Positions 35,645 through 45,900 of a DNA stretch of 64,000 bases are shown one piece after another; position 1 is the first letter of the stretch; each line of letters begins with the position of its first letter. Source of the DNA: Rebecca billardiae RCC1528 (Eukaryota > Haptophyta); assembly GCA_965240325.2 (NCBI GenBank), contig OZ251234.1, forward strand, positions 1,798,001-1,862,000, given 5' to 3'. A program made the translations under genes and the position numbers. Below the pieces are notes generated by a model. That model searched no databases. It saw nothing but the letters and a program-made list of their open reading frames with translations, and had not been told where the DNA came from.

Positions 35645-37321
35645 ATGGACGAAACCAGCGCCGCGGTGAAGCTGCTTCAGCGCAGATCGGCGCGAGGTGA
35701 CGCGCGTGCCACGTACCTCCTGGCTGATCGCGTCGCGTGCGGAGACGGCGTCGCTCGGAATGAGCGCGAGGCGACGCGCCTGTTCAACATCGCCGCCGAG
35801 CGCGGGTCTGCGGAAGCTCAGCTTACACTTGGCAACTACTATGATCAGGGCCTGCGTGGACTGGACCGAAACGCCATCAAGGCCGAGCGCTGGTACCGGC
35901 TGGCGGCCGAGCAGGGCAACGCAAAGGCGCAGTACAATCTGGGCGTGTGCTTTGCGAATGGCGATGGCGTACCGCAAGACCTGGCAGAATCCTTGCGCTG
36001 GTACCGGCTGGCGGCTGAGCAGGGCCACGCGAGAGCGCAGTGCGCTCTGGGCTTGCTCTCGTACAAGGGCGAGGGCGTGCCGCAAGACATGGTCGAGGCG
36101 GTGCGCTGGTTCCGGCTGGCGGCCGAGCAGGGCAACGCATTCGCGCAGTACTGTCTGGGCCGCTGCTGCTACAAGGGAGAGGGCGTTCAGCAGGACTGGG
36201 CGGAGGCGGCGCGCTGGTTTCGGCTGGCGGCTGAGCAGGGCCATGCTCATGCGCAGTACTGTCTGGGCCGCTGCTGCTACAGGGGAGAGGGCGTTCAGCA
36301 GGACTGGGTGGAGGCGGCGCGCTGGTTTCGGCTGGCGGCAGAGCAGGGCCATGCTGAAGCGCAGTACCGTCTGGGCCGGTGCTGCAAACAGGGCGAGGGC
36401 GTGCCGCAGGACTGGGCCGAGGCAGTGCGCTTGTACCGGCTGGCGGCCGAGCAGGGCAACGCAAACGCGCAGCACAATCTGGGCGTGTGCTGTGAGAATG
36501 GCGATGGCGTGCCACAAGACCTGGCGGAAGCAGTGCGCTTGTACCGGCTGGCGGCTGCGCAGGGCAACTCATATGCGCAGTACAATCTGGGCCTATGCTG
36601 CCACAAGGGTAAGGGCGTGCCGCAGGACATGGCCGAGGCGGCGCGCTGGTTCGGGCTGGCGGCCGCGCAGGGCGACGCACATGTGCAGCACAGTCGGGGC
36701 CTGTGCTGCATGAATGGTGAGGGCGTGCAGCAGGACTGGGCGGAGGCGGCGCGCTGGTTCCGGCTGGCGGCCGAGCAGGGCCATGCTCAAGCGCAGCACA
36801 ATATGGGCGTGTGCTACCAGAACGGCGAGGGCGTGCCGCAGGACTGGGCCGAGGCGGTGCGCTGGTTCCGGCTGGCGGCCGAGCAGGGCCACGCGGATGC
36901 GCAGTGCTGTCTGGGCGGGTGCTGCCATGAGGGCAAGGGCGTGCCGCAGGACATGGCCGAGGCGGTGCGCTGGTTCCGGCTGGCTGCTGATGGTGATCAG
37001 CCACTGGCGACGTCCCAGCTTGGAGCTCTGACGCTGGCGGGTCTAGTCGTGGAGCGCGATGTGGTGGAGGGCGCGCGGCTGCTGCGCCGTGGGCACGAGC
37101 TCGACAGCAGCACTCGTACCGACCCCTGTGAAGTGCTCAACGCCCTGTTTGCAGGGGACCGCGAGGTTGTGTCCAAATGCTGCCTCGTGTGCGCCAAGAC
37201 GGACCGCGTCGGCCTGAAGAAGTGCGACCGATGCCACGTGGCAGTGTTCTGCTCGCACGACCACCTGCGGCGCGCATGGAAGGCGCACAAGCCGCACTGC
37301 AACGAGTGGCGGCAGCAGTGA
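35645..37321 (+). CDS. Sel1-repeat protein with C-terminal MYND-like zinc finger, copy A
   Basis: This gives 558 residues. After a short N-terminus (MDETSAAVKLLQRRSARGDARA) come about 13 Sel1-like repeats of 36 residues with the pattern AxAQYxLGxCCxxGEGVPQDxxEAxRWFRLAAEQG. A MYND-like finger then ends the protein (CLVC, CDRC, FCSHDH, AHKPHC). Sel1 repeats are alpha/alpha solenoids that hold protein partners, and MYND fingers also bind peptides, so this is probably an adaptor; the partner is unknown. The sixth MYND ligand is His instead of Cys. I use the ATG at 35645 because it is conserved in all three copies, although the frame is open further upstream. A hairpin GACTCTG...CAGAGTC (37325-37344) follows the stop. 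Confidence 0.9.
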   Translation: MDETSAAVKLLQRRSARGDARATYLLADRVACGDGVARNEREATRLFNIAAERGSAEAQLTLGNYYDQGLRGLDRNAIKAERWYRLAAEQGNAKAQYNLGVCFANGDGVPQDLAESLRWYRLAAEQGHARAQCALGLLSYKGEGVPQDMVEAVRWFRLAAEQGNAFAQYCLGRCCYKGEGVQQDWAEAARWFRLAAEQGHAHAQYCLGRCCYRGEGVQQDWVEAARWFRLAAEQGHAEAQYRLGRCCKQGEGVPQDWAEAVRLYRLAAEQGNANAQHNLGVCCENGDGVPQDLAEAVRLYRLAAAQGNSYAQYNLGLCCHKGKGVPQDMAEAARWFGLAAAQGDAHVQHSRGLCCMNGEGVQQDWAEAARWFRLAAEQGHAQAQHNMGVCYQNGEGVPQDWAEAVRWFRLAAEQGHADAQCCLGGCCHEGKGVPQDMAEAVRWFRLAADGDQPLATSQLGALTLAGLVVERDVVEGARLLRRGHELDSSTRTDPCEVLNALFAGDREVVSKCCLVCAKTDRVGLKKCDRCHVAVFCSHDHLRRAWKAHKPHCNEWRQQ

Positions 37322-37994
37322 GCAGACTCTGTCTCCGCAGAGTCATTGAGACAATAATCGACATTACTTGGCGCAGCAGCATCCGGCCGGCGCCGGCCGG
37401 CGCCGGGCCTGAATCAAGGCCGCACTCAGTCAACATTCGGACGGACTTGAGTCTTAGTGTAAGTGACATAGCCTGGTCCCGCCTTCAGGACTACTACGTG
37501 CACGTGGGCGGCGTTGAGTCAGGCGGTTGAGTCTTGAGACGGACGCGCCCGGGGCGCTGACTCACCATGGCCGGCGCTGACGGATGCCGAATGGGTTGAG
37601 CGTCACCATGCGCGTCAGCAGCAGCGCACGCGCAGTGCCTAAATGCGTCGCAGTCTATGTACGACCACCGCCGCGTCGAGCGTGCCTGCGCTCCGTGCGC
37701 CGTCACCGCTGCTCGCGCGCGTTCTCCCCAGTGCGCCCTGCGCCTGCGGCGCCAGCGTGCGCTGCTTGCCTGGGCCAGGGCCATCGGTAGAGTTTGGGGT
37801 GTGCACTATACATCTCGTACGGTGGCAATACGCGAGGAGCGAGGTCGCGCCCACGGCGACGACGCCGCGCCACGCCAGCCGCAGGCGCCACAAGCCTACA
37901 GCCGTCTCCGCCGGCGTCCGCGCGTTCCTGGGCGGCGCCATCGTGGCCGCGCGTGGGTATACCGGCTCCGGTTTGGACGGCAGGGCCGACCACG

Positions 37995-38157
37995 ATGCAT
38001 GCACGCGCGGCGGCGGCCGCGGCCGCGGTGCTGCTCCTGTGCGTGGCGAGGGGTGCGGACCCGCGCCAGGGCAGGGCGGCGGACCCACCGCCCGCTACAT
38101 CGTCTCGTTCGCGGGCGACAGGCGCGCCGGCCGCGCGACGGCTCTGGACGCGAAAGC
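37995..38157 (+). pseudogene. Truncated 5' end of the subtilase gene, fragment 1
   Basis: The sequence matches the start of the intact subtilase (42976 onward): ATGCATGC, the poly-Ala/Leu signal peptide, then the prodomain start ARYIVSF. It carries a one-base deletion near 38060 that puts the signal peptide and ARYIVSF in different frames. Homology ends after GCTCTGGACGCGAA, where the upstream region of Sel1-MYND copy B begins. The promoter-side sequence (about 37530-37994) is also shared with the subtilase promoter. Confidence 0.85.
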
Positions 38158-38334
38158 GCCGCGCTGGCTCCGGATCCGGTTGACCCGCAGTCCGGCCGCG
38201 TCACGACTGAGAGAAAGAGCCGCCGACGGCGAGTCGGCGCGGCCAACGGTCTTCGCCTCATCCTCCCACACCGTCGCCGGGGCGGCAGCGCACAGTCGTG
38301 CGCCTCGACAGGGAGCAAGGAACCGCCGGCACGG

Positions 38335-39687
38335 ATGGACGAAACCAGCGCCGCGGTGAAGCTGCTTCAGCGCAGATCGGCGCGAGGTGACGCGCGTGCC
38401 ACGTACCTCCTGGCCGATCGCGTCGCGCGCGGAGACGGCGTCGCTCGGAATGAGCGCGAGGCGACGCGCCTGTTCAACATCGCCGCCGAGCGCGGGTCTG
38501 CGGAAGCTCAGCTTACACTTGGCAACTGCTATGATCAGGGCCTGCGTGGACTGGACCGTGACGTCGTCAAGGCCGAGCGCTGGTACCGGCTGGCGGCCGA
38601 GCAGGGCAACGCAAAGGCGCAGTACAATCTGGGCGTGTGCTGTGAGGAGGGCGATGGCGTGCCGCAAGACCTGGCAGAATCCTTGCGCTGGTACCGGCTG
38701 GCGGCTGAGCAGGGCGACGCGAGAGCGCAGTGCGCTCTGGGCTTGCGCTCGTCCAAGGGCGAGGGCGTGCCGCAAGACATGGTCGAGGCAGTGCGCTGGT
38801 TCCGGCTGGCGGCCGAGCAGGGCGCTGTGGCTGCGCAGTCCAATCTGGGCCGGTGCTGCAAGAGGGGCGAGGGCGTGCCGCAGGACTCGGCTGAGGCGGC
38901 GCGCTGGTTCCGGCTGGCGGCCGCGCAGGGCGATGCTTATGCGCAGTGTGATCTGGGCGTGCGCTACGAGAAGGGTGAGCGCGTGTCGCAGGACTTGGGC
39001 GAGGCAGTGCGCTGGTACCGGCCGGCGGCCGAGCAGGGCTACTCATATGCGCAGCACAATCTGGGCGTGTGCTACCACGAGGGCAAGGGCGTGCAGCAGG
39101 ACTGGGCCGAGGCGGTGCTCTGGTTCCGGCTGGCGGCCGAGCAGGGCCACGCGGATGCGCAGTGCTGTCTGGGCCGCTGCTGCCACAAGGGTAAGGGCGT
39201 GCCGCAGGACTGGGCCGAGGCGGCGCGCTGGTTCCGGCTGGCGGCCGAGCAGGGCCAGGCGGATGCGCAGTGCTGTCTGGGCGGGTGCTGCCACGAGGGC
39301 AAGGGCGTGCCGCAGGACATGGCCGAGGCGGTGCGCTGGTATCAGCTGGCTGCTGATGGTGAGCAGCCACACGCCACGTCCCGGCTTGGACTGCTGACGC
39401 TGGCGGGTCGGGGCGTGGAGCGCGATGTGGTGGAGGGCGCGCGGCTGCTGCGCCGTGGGCACGAGCTCGACAGCAGCACTCGTACTGACCCCGGTGAAGT
39501 GCTCAACGCCCAGTTTGCAGGGGACCGCGAGGTCGTGTCCAAATGCTGCCTCGTGTGCGCCAAGACGGACCGCGTGGGCCTGAAGAAGTGCGACCGATGC
39601 CACGTGGCAGTGTTCTGCTCGCACGACCACCTGCGGCGCGCATGGAAGGCGCACAAGCCGCACTGCAACGAGTGGCGGCAGCAGTGA
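38335..39687 (+). CDS. Sel1-repeat protein with MYND-like zinc finger, copy B
   Basis: This gives 450 residues. It is the same architecture as copy A but with about 10 Sel1 repeats, so three 36-residue units are missing from the middle. The N-terminus and the finger are nearly identical to copy A, with the same His in place of a finger Cys. The start at ATG 38335 is conserved; the longer open frame back to 37657 reads through the duplicated subtilase promoter and is not credible. It lies directly downstream of subtilase fragment 1, so its transcription may use a captured subtilase promoter. Confidence 0.88.
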   Translation: MDETSAAVKLLQRRSARGDARATYLLADRVARGDGVARNEREATRLFNIAAERGSAEAQLTLGNCYDQGLRGLDRDVVKAERWYRLAAEQGNAKAQYNLGVCCEEGDGVPQDLAESLRWYRLAAEQGDARAQCALGLRSSKGEGVPQDMVEAVRWFRLAAEQGAVAAQSNLGRCCKRGEGVPQDSAEAARWFRLAAAQGDAYAQCDLGVRYEKGERVSQDLGEAVRWYRPAAEQGYSYAQHNLGVCYHEGKGVQQDWAEAVLWFRLAAEQGHADAQCCLGRCCHKGKGVPQDWAEAARWFRLAAEQGQADAQCCLGGCCHEGKGVPQDMAEAVRWYQLAADGEQPHATSRLGLLTLAGRGVERDVVEGARLLRRGHELDSSTRTDPGEVLNAQFAGDREVVSKCCLVCAKTDRVGLKKCDRCHVAVFCSHDHLRRAWKAHKPHCNEWRQQ

Positions 39688-40404
39688 GCAGACTCTGTCT
39701 CCGCAGAGTCATTGAGACGATCGGGCATTACTTGGCGCAGCAGAATCCGCCGGCGCCGGCGGGCATTACTTGGCGCAGCAGAATCAGCCGGCGCCGGCCG
39801 GCGCCGGGCCTGAATCAAGGCCGCACTCAGTCAACATTCGGATGGACTTGAGTCTTAGTGTAAGTGCCATAGCCTGGCCCCGCCTTCCGGACTACTACGT
39901 GCACGTGGGCGGCGTTGAGTCAGGCGGTTGAGTCTTGAGACGGACGCGCCCGGCCCCGGGGCGCTGAAGCCTCACCATCCCGCATCCGGCACTGACGGAT
40001 GCCGCATGGGTTGAGCGTCACCATGCGCGTCAGCAGCAGCGCATGCGCAGTGCCTAAATGCGTCGCAGTCATGTTCGACCGCCGCCGCGTCGAGCCTGCC
40101 TGCGCTCCGTGCGCCGTCACCGCTGCTTGCGCGCGTTCTCCCCAGTGCGCCCTGCGCCTGCGGCGCCGGCGGGCGCTGCTTGCCTGGGCCAGGGCCATCG
40201 GTAGAGTTTGGGGTGTGCGCGATACATCTCGTGGTGGCAATACGCGAGGAGCGAGGTCGCGCCCACGGCGACGACACCGCGCCATGCCAGCCACAGGCGC
40301 CACAAGCCTACAGCCGTCTCCGCCGGCGTCCGCGCGTTCCTGGGCGGCGCCATCGTGGCCGCGCGTGGGTAAACGGCTCCGGTTTGGACGGCAGGGCGAC
40401 CACG

Positions 40405-40567
40405 ATGCATGCACGCGCGGCGGCGGCCGCGGCCGCGGTGCTGCTCCTATGCGTGGCGAGGGGTGCGGACCCCGCGCCAGGGCAGGGCGGCGAGCCCACC
40501 GCCCGCTACATCGTCTCGTTCGCGGGCGGCGGGCGCGCCGGCCGCGCGACGGCTCTGGACGCGAAAG
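40405..40567 (+). pseudogene. Truncated 5' end of the subtilase gene, fragment 2
   Basis: As in fragment 1, the subtilase signal peptide and prodomain start (ATGCATGC; ARYIVSF) are followed by a break after GCTCTGGACGCGAA. Here the frame stays open from the signal peptide through ARYIVSF and across the junction, ending at 40806 out of frame with Sel1-MYND C. A short secreted-type peptide could be made, but there is no evidence for its use. Confidence 0.8.
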
Positions 40568-40750
40568 CGCCGCGCTGGCTCCGGATCCGGTTGACCCGCA
40601 GTCCGGCCGCGTCACGACTCAGCGAAGAGCCGCCGACCGGGACGGGGAGTCGGCGCGGCCAACGGTCTTCCCCTCATCCTCCCACACCGTCGCCGGGGCG
40701 GCAGCGCACAGTCGTGCGCCTCGACAGGGAGCAAGGAACCGCCGGCACGG

Positions 40751-42337
40751 ATGGACGAAACCAGCGCCGCGGTGAAGCTGCTTCAGCGCAGATCGGCGCG
40801 AGGTGACGCGCGTGCCACGTACCTCCTGGCCGATCGCGTCGCGCGCGGAGACGGCGTCGCTCGGAACGAGCGCGAGGCGATGCGCCTGTTCAACATCGCT
40901 GCCGAGCGCGGGTCTGCGGAAGCTCAGCTTACACTTGGCAACTGCTATGATCAGGGCCTGCTTGGACTGGACCGAAACGCCATGAAGGCCGAGCGCTGGT
41001 ACCGGCTGGCGGCCGAGCAGGGCAACGCAATAGGGCAGTACAATCTGGGCGTGTGCTGTGAGGAGGGCGATGGCGTGCCGCAAGACCTGGCAGAATCCGC
41101 GCGCTGGTACCGGCTGGCGGCTGAGCAGGGCTACGCGAGAGCGCAGTGCGCTCTGGGCTTGCGCTCGTCCAAGGGCGAGGGCGTGCCGCAAGACATGGTC
41201 GAGGCGGTGCGCTGGTTCCGGCTGGCGGCCGAGCAGGGCAACGCATTCGCGCAGTACCGTCTGGGCGTGTGCTGCAAGAATGGTGATGGCGTGCCGCAGG
41301 ACTGGGCCGAGGCGGTGCGCTGGTTCCGGCTGGCGGCCGAGCAGGGCAACGCATTCGCGCAGTACCGTCTGGGCGTGTGCTGCAAGAATGGTGATGGCGT
41401 GCCGCAGGACTGGGCCGAGGCGGTGCGCTGGTTCCGGCTGGCGGCCGAGCAGGGCAATGTGGCTGCGCAGTCCAATCTGGGCTGGTGCTGCAAGCGGGGC
41501 GAGGGCGTGCCGCAGGACTCGGCCGAGGCGGCGCGCTGGTTCCGGCTGGCGGCCGCGCAGGGCGATGCTCATGCGCAGTGTGATCTGGGCGTGTGCTACG
41601 AGAAGGGTGAGCGCGTGTCGCAGGACTTGGACGAGGCAGTGCGCTGGTACCGGCTGGCGGCCGAGCAGGGCTACTCACATGCGCAGCACAATCTGGGCGT
41701 GTGCTACCTGAACGGCAAGGGCGTGCAGCAGGACTGGGCCGAGGCGGTGCGCTGGTTCCGGCTGGCGGCCGAGCAGGGCCACGCGGATGCGCAGTGCTGT
41801 CTGGGCGGGTGCTACCACGAGGGCAAGGGCGTGCCGCAGGACATGGCCGAGCCGGCGCGCTGGTTCGGGCTGGCGGCCGAGCAGGGCCACGCGGGTGCGC
41901 AGTGCTGTCTGGGCGCGTGCTACAACGAGGGCAAGGGCGTGCCGCAGGACATGGCCGAGGCGGTGCACTGGTTCCGGCTGGCTGCCGGTGGTGATCAGCC
42001 ACTGGCGACGTCCCAGCTTGGAGCTCTGACGCTGGCGGGTCTAGTCGTGGAGCGCGATGTGGTGGAGGGCGCGCGGCTGCTGCGCCGTGGGCATGAGCTC
42101 GACAGCAGCACTCACGACCCCTGTGAAGTGCTCATCGCCCAGTTTGCAGGGGACCGCGAGGTCGTGTCCAAATGCTGCCTCGTGTGCGCCAAGACGGACC
42201 GCGTGGGCCTGAAGAAGTGCGACCGATGCCACGTGGCAGTGTTCTGCTCGCACGATCACCTGCGGCGCGCATGGAAGGCGCACAAGCCGCACTGCAACGA
42301 GTGGCGGCAGCAGACTCTGTCTCCGCAGAGTCATTGA
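40751..42337 (+). CDS. Sel1-repeat protein with MYND-like zinc finger, copy C
   Basis: This gives 528 residues with about 12 Sel1 repeats and the same C-terminal finger. Two successive repeats (41228-41335 and 41336-41443) look identical at the nucleotide level, a fresh 108-bp duplication. A 7-bp deletion at the old stop (TGAGCAG lost) extends the protein by TLSPQSH. It is preceded by subtilase fragment 2 and followed by the intact subtilase. Function as proposed for copy A: a scaffold or adaptor, partner unknown. Confidence 0.88.
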   Translation: MDETSAAVKLLQRRSARGDARATYLLADRVARGDGVARNEREAMRLFNIAAERGSAEAQLTLGNCYDQGLLGLDRNAMKAERWYRLAAEQGNAIGQYNLGVCCEEGDGVPQDLAESARWYRLAAEQGYARAQCALGLRSSKGEGVPQDMVEAVRWFRLAAEQGNAFAQYRLGVCCKNGDGVPQDWAEAVRWFRLAAEQGNAFAQYRLGVCCKNGDGVPQDWAEAVRWFRLAAEQGNVAAQSNLGWCCKRGEGVPQDSAEAARWFRLAAAQGDAHAQCDLGVCYEKGERVSQDLDEAVRWYRLAAEQGYSHAQHNLGVCYLNGKGVQQDWAEAVRWFRLAAEQGHADAQCCLGGCYHEGKGVPQDMAEPARWFGLAAEQGHAGAQCCLGACYNEGKGVPQDMAEAVHWFRLAAGGDQPLATSQLGALTLAGLVVERDVVEGARLLRRGHELDSSTHDPCEVLIAQFAGDREVVSKCCLVCAKTDRVGLKKCDRCHVAVFCSHDHLRRAWKAHKPHCNEWRQQTLSPQSH

Positions 42338-42975
42338 GACAATACTTGGTGCAGCAGCATCCGCCGGCGCCGGGCGGCGACGGGCCTGAATCAAGGCCGC
42401 ACTCAGTCAACATTCGGACAGACATGAGCCAGATTAGTGTAAGTGCCATCATCATAGCCTGGTCCCGCCTTCCGGACTACGTACGTACGCGGGCGGCGTT
42501 GAGTCTTAGACTTAGGAGGTTGAGACGGTCGCCACGGGCGCGGACTCACCATCAGCCGCTGACGGATGCCGCATGGGTTGAGCGAGGCCATGCGCGTCAG
42601 CAGCAGGGCACGCGAAAGTGCGTAAATACGTCGCAGTCTATGTTCGACCGCCGCCGCGTCGAGCCTGCCTGCGCTCCGTGCGCCGTCACCGCTGCTCGCG
42701 CGTGTTCTCCCCAGTGCGCCCTGCGCCTGCGGCGCCGGCGGGCGCTGCTTGCCTGGGCCAGGGCCATCGGTAGAAATTTGGGGTGTCCGCTATACATCTC
42801 GTGGTGGCAATACGCGAGGAGCGAGGTCGCGCCCACGGCGACGACACCGCGCCATGCCAGCCACAGGCGCCACAAGCCTACAGCCGTCTCCGCCGGCGTC
42901 CGCGCGTTCCTGGGCGGCGCCATCGTGGCCGCGCGTGGGTAAACCGGCTCCGGTTTGGACGGCAGGGCGACCACG
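42338..42975 (+). promoter_or_regulatory. Subtilase upstream region (source of duplicated promoter)
   Basis: This region between Sel1-MYND C and the subtilase start is repeated upstream of subtilase fragments 1 (about 37530-37994) and 2 (about 39930-40404). On its minus strand a short ORF (start 42923) encoding MAPPRNARTPAETAVGLW and a hydrophobic segment is kept in all three copies. No named promoter element was recognised. Confidence 0.5.
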
Positions 42976-45900
42976 ATGCATGCATCACGCGCGGCGGCGG
43001 CCGCGGCCGCGGTGCTGCTCCTGTGCGTGGCGAGGGGCGTGGACCCCACGCCAGCGCAGGGCGGCGGACCCACCGCCCGCTACATCGTCTCCTTCGCGGG
43101 CGACAGGCGCGCCGGCCGCGCCGGCTCGAGGGCCGCGACGGCTCTGGACGCGAACGCGCGGCTCGCGGCAAAGGCGCGCAGGCGCTTCACCGCGGTGCTC
43201 GACGGGTTCGCGGCCGAGCTGACGGCGGAGGAGGTGCGCGAGTGCGAGGACATGGGCGCGAGCGTGACTGTCGACGCGCGCGTGTACGCCGGCGTGGGGC
43301 CCGGCAGGCGTGCGAAGCAGGGCGGGCGAGGCGCGGGCGGCGTCGGGCGCGCGTCGGGCGGCGGCGGCGGCGGCGTGGCGAGCTGGGGCCTGGACCGGAT
43401 CGATCAGCCGGACCTGCCGCTCGACTCGCAGTACTCGCCCACGCTCGACGGCTCGGGCGTGCACGTCTTCGTCATCGACACGGGCGTCAACGCCAACCAC
43501 ATCGACTTTGCCGGCCGCGTGGGCGACGGTTTGAATCTGGTCGACGACGGCCAGCCGGCCGACGACGCCGACGACGGGAACGGGCACGGGACGCACTGCG
43601 CGGGCACGGCGGTGGGCACGGTGCACGGCGTGGCGAAGGGGGCCACGCTGCACGGCGTGCGCGTCCTCGACGACGACGGCAACGGCTTCGTCTCCGACTC
43701 GATCGCCGGACTCGAGTGGGTGGCGGCGCATCCGGCCCGTCTCAAGGTGGCGTCGATGTCGCTGGGCGGCGGGCCCGCGGCGGCGGAGGACGAGGCGGTG
43801 GCGAACGCGGTCGCGCTGGGCGTGACCGTCGTCGTCGCCTCGGGCAACGACGGCGGCGACGCGTGCGACTACTCGCCCGCGCGCGCGGCGGCGGCGATCA
43901 CAGTCGGCTCGACCACCGCCGCCGACGTCGCTTCTTCCTTCTCCAACTCTGGCGCGTGCACGGACATCCAGGCGCCCGGCTCGGAGATCGCGTCGGCGTA
44001 CATCGGCTCGCCGACCGCGACGTCCACGCTCTCCGGCACCTCGATGGCCACGCCGCACGTCTCGGGCGTGTGCGCGCAGCTGCTGCAGCTGCTCAACTCG
44101 CCCGACCCCGCGGCGGTGCGCTCGGCGCTCCTCGAGATGTCGGTGCGAAATCGCATCGCGGACTCGTGGCGGGTGGGCAGGAACGTGCCCAACGTGCTGC
44201 TGCAGGCGGTGACGCAGGCGATCGGCCCGAGCCCGCCGCCCGCGCCGCCCTCGCCGCCCTCGCCGCTGCCGCCGCCGCCCGCGCCGCCGCTCCCGCCCGC
44301 CCTGGAGCTGCAGATTGTGATCCAGCCCGACGACTATCCGGCCGAGGTGCGGCCGAGGGCAGCTGGGGAGATGCGATCTCCCGCGCGGAGCGGGGTGCAG
44401 CGGGGAGCGGGCGCGGCAGGGGCGGCGCGCGTGGGTGCACGGGCGCGTGTGTGAGTGCGTGTGTGTGCAGCCGCCCCGGCGGCCTCAGGCCTGCGGTGCG
44501 CGGGCGCAGCACACACACACGCGCACGCACGCACATGCACACACGCACGCCCATCTCCGCGCGCGCTGAGTGCTGCGAGCGCTGACGGAGCCCCGCGCTC
44601 TCCCCCTCGCGCGCTCGCGGCCGTCCGTTCGCCCGCCCGCCCGCAGATCTCCTGGGAGCTCGTGGGCGCCGGCGCGTCCGAGCCGCTCGCCGCCGCGCAG
44701 CTCGGCTCCAGCTCGGCGCGGCGCGAGTGGAAAGAGTCGCTCCCGCTCGGGCAGTACGTGTGGACGGTGTTTGATTCGTTTGCGGATGGGATCTGCTGCG
44801 CGTACGGCGACGGCTTCTACGAGCTGCGGCTCGACGGCAAGCTGCTGGCGACGGGCGGCGAGTACGGCGCCTCGGAGAGCGTGGCCATCAACGTGGTGGG
44901 CCCATCGCCAAGCCCGTCGCCGGCGCCGGCGCCGCCGCCGAGCCCGCCGCCGCCGCCGCCGCCGAGACCGCCGCCGCCCTCGCCGCCGCCGAGCCCGCCG
45001 CCGCCACGGCCACCGCCGCCGGCATCGCCGCCCCCGAGCCTTCCGCCGCCGCCGCCGCCGTCGCCGCCGCCGAGCCCGCCGCCGCCGCCGCCGAGCCCGC
45101 CGCCCTCGCTGCCGCCCTCGCCACCGCCGCCGCCCCCGTCTCAGCCGCCGCTGAGCCCACCTCCGACGCCACCGCCACCGCCCTCGCCACCGCTCTCGCC
45201 GCCGCCGAGCCCGCCGCCGCGGCGTCCGCCGCCGAGCCCGCCGCCACTCCCTCCGCCGCCGCCCCCTTCGCCGCCGCCGTCGCCCCCGCCCCCGCCGCCG
45301 AGCCAGCCACCCTCGACGCCAGACCCGCCCTCGCCGCCGCCGTTGCCTCCTCCGCTGACGAGTGAGCCGCCGTCTCCGCCGTCCCTGCCGCCGATGCCCC
45401 CTCCGCCGCCGCCCTCGCCGCCACCGTCGCCACCGCCACCGCCGCCGCCGAGCCCGCCGCCGAGCCCGCCGCCGCATCCACCGCCAAGCCTGCCGCCGAG
45501 CCCGCCACCCAGCCCGCCGCCGAGCCCGCCGCCAAGCCCGCCGCCGCCGCCGCCGCCCTCGCCTCCACCCTCGCCGCCGCCGCTGCCTCCGCCACGCCCG
45601 CCGCCAAGCCCGCCGCCATCCCCGCCGCCGCATCCACCGCCCAGGCTGCCGCCCAGCCCGCCGCCCAGCCCGCCGCCGAGCCCACCGCCGCCAAGCCCGT
45701 CGCCGAGCCCGCCGCCTGCACCGCCGCCGAGCCCACCGCCGAGCCCGCCGCCGAGCCCGCCGCCGCCCTCTCCACCGCCTCCGTCCCCGCCTCGCTCGCC
45801 CCCGCCGAGCCCGCCGCGCGCCACCCCGCTCCCCCCGCCCTCGCCCTCGCCGCCCTCGCACCTCTTCTCGCTCGCCATCGTGCCCGACGACTACCCCGAG

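Larger units (their letters stand above)
38160..40567 (+). repeat. 2.4-kb tandem duplication unit (middle unit of three)
   Basis: The unit contains a Sel1-MYND gene, its downstream spacer, the subtilase promoter and the first about 55 codons of the subtilase. It lies between two like junctions at about 38160 and 40567. To its left is the founding Sel1-MYND A with subtilase fragment 1, and to its right Sel1-MYND C joined to the intact subtilase. The spacers of all three share the CGCAGCAG/GCCGGCGCCGG block, with an extra 40-bp tandem copy after B (39724-39790). Confidence 0.85.

Noticed and set aside
37657-38334. In-frame N-terminal extension of Sel1-MYND copy B
   Set aside because: It reads through the duplicated subtilase promoter and a subtilase fragment, and is not shared by copies A and C. 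The conserved ATG at 38335 is preferred.
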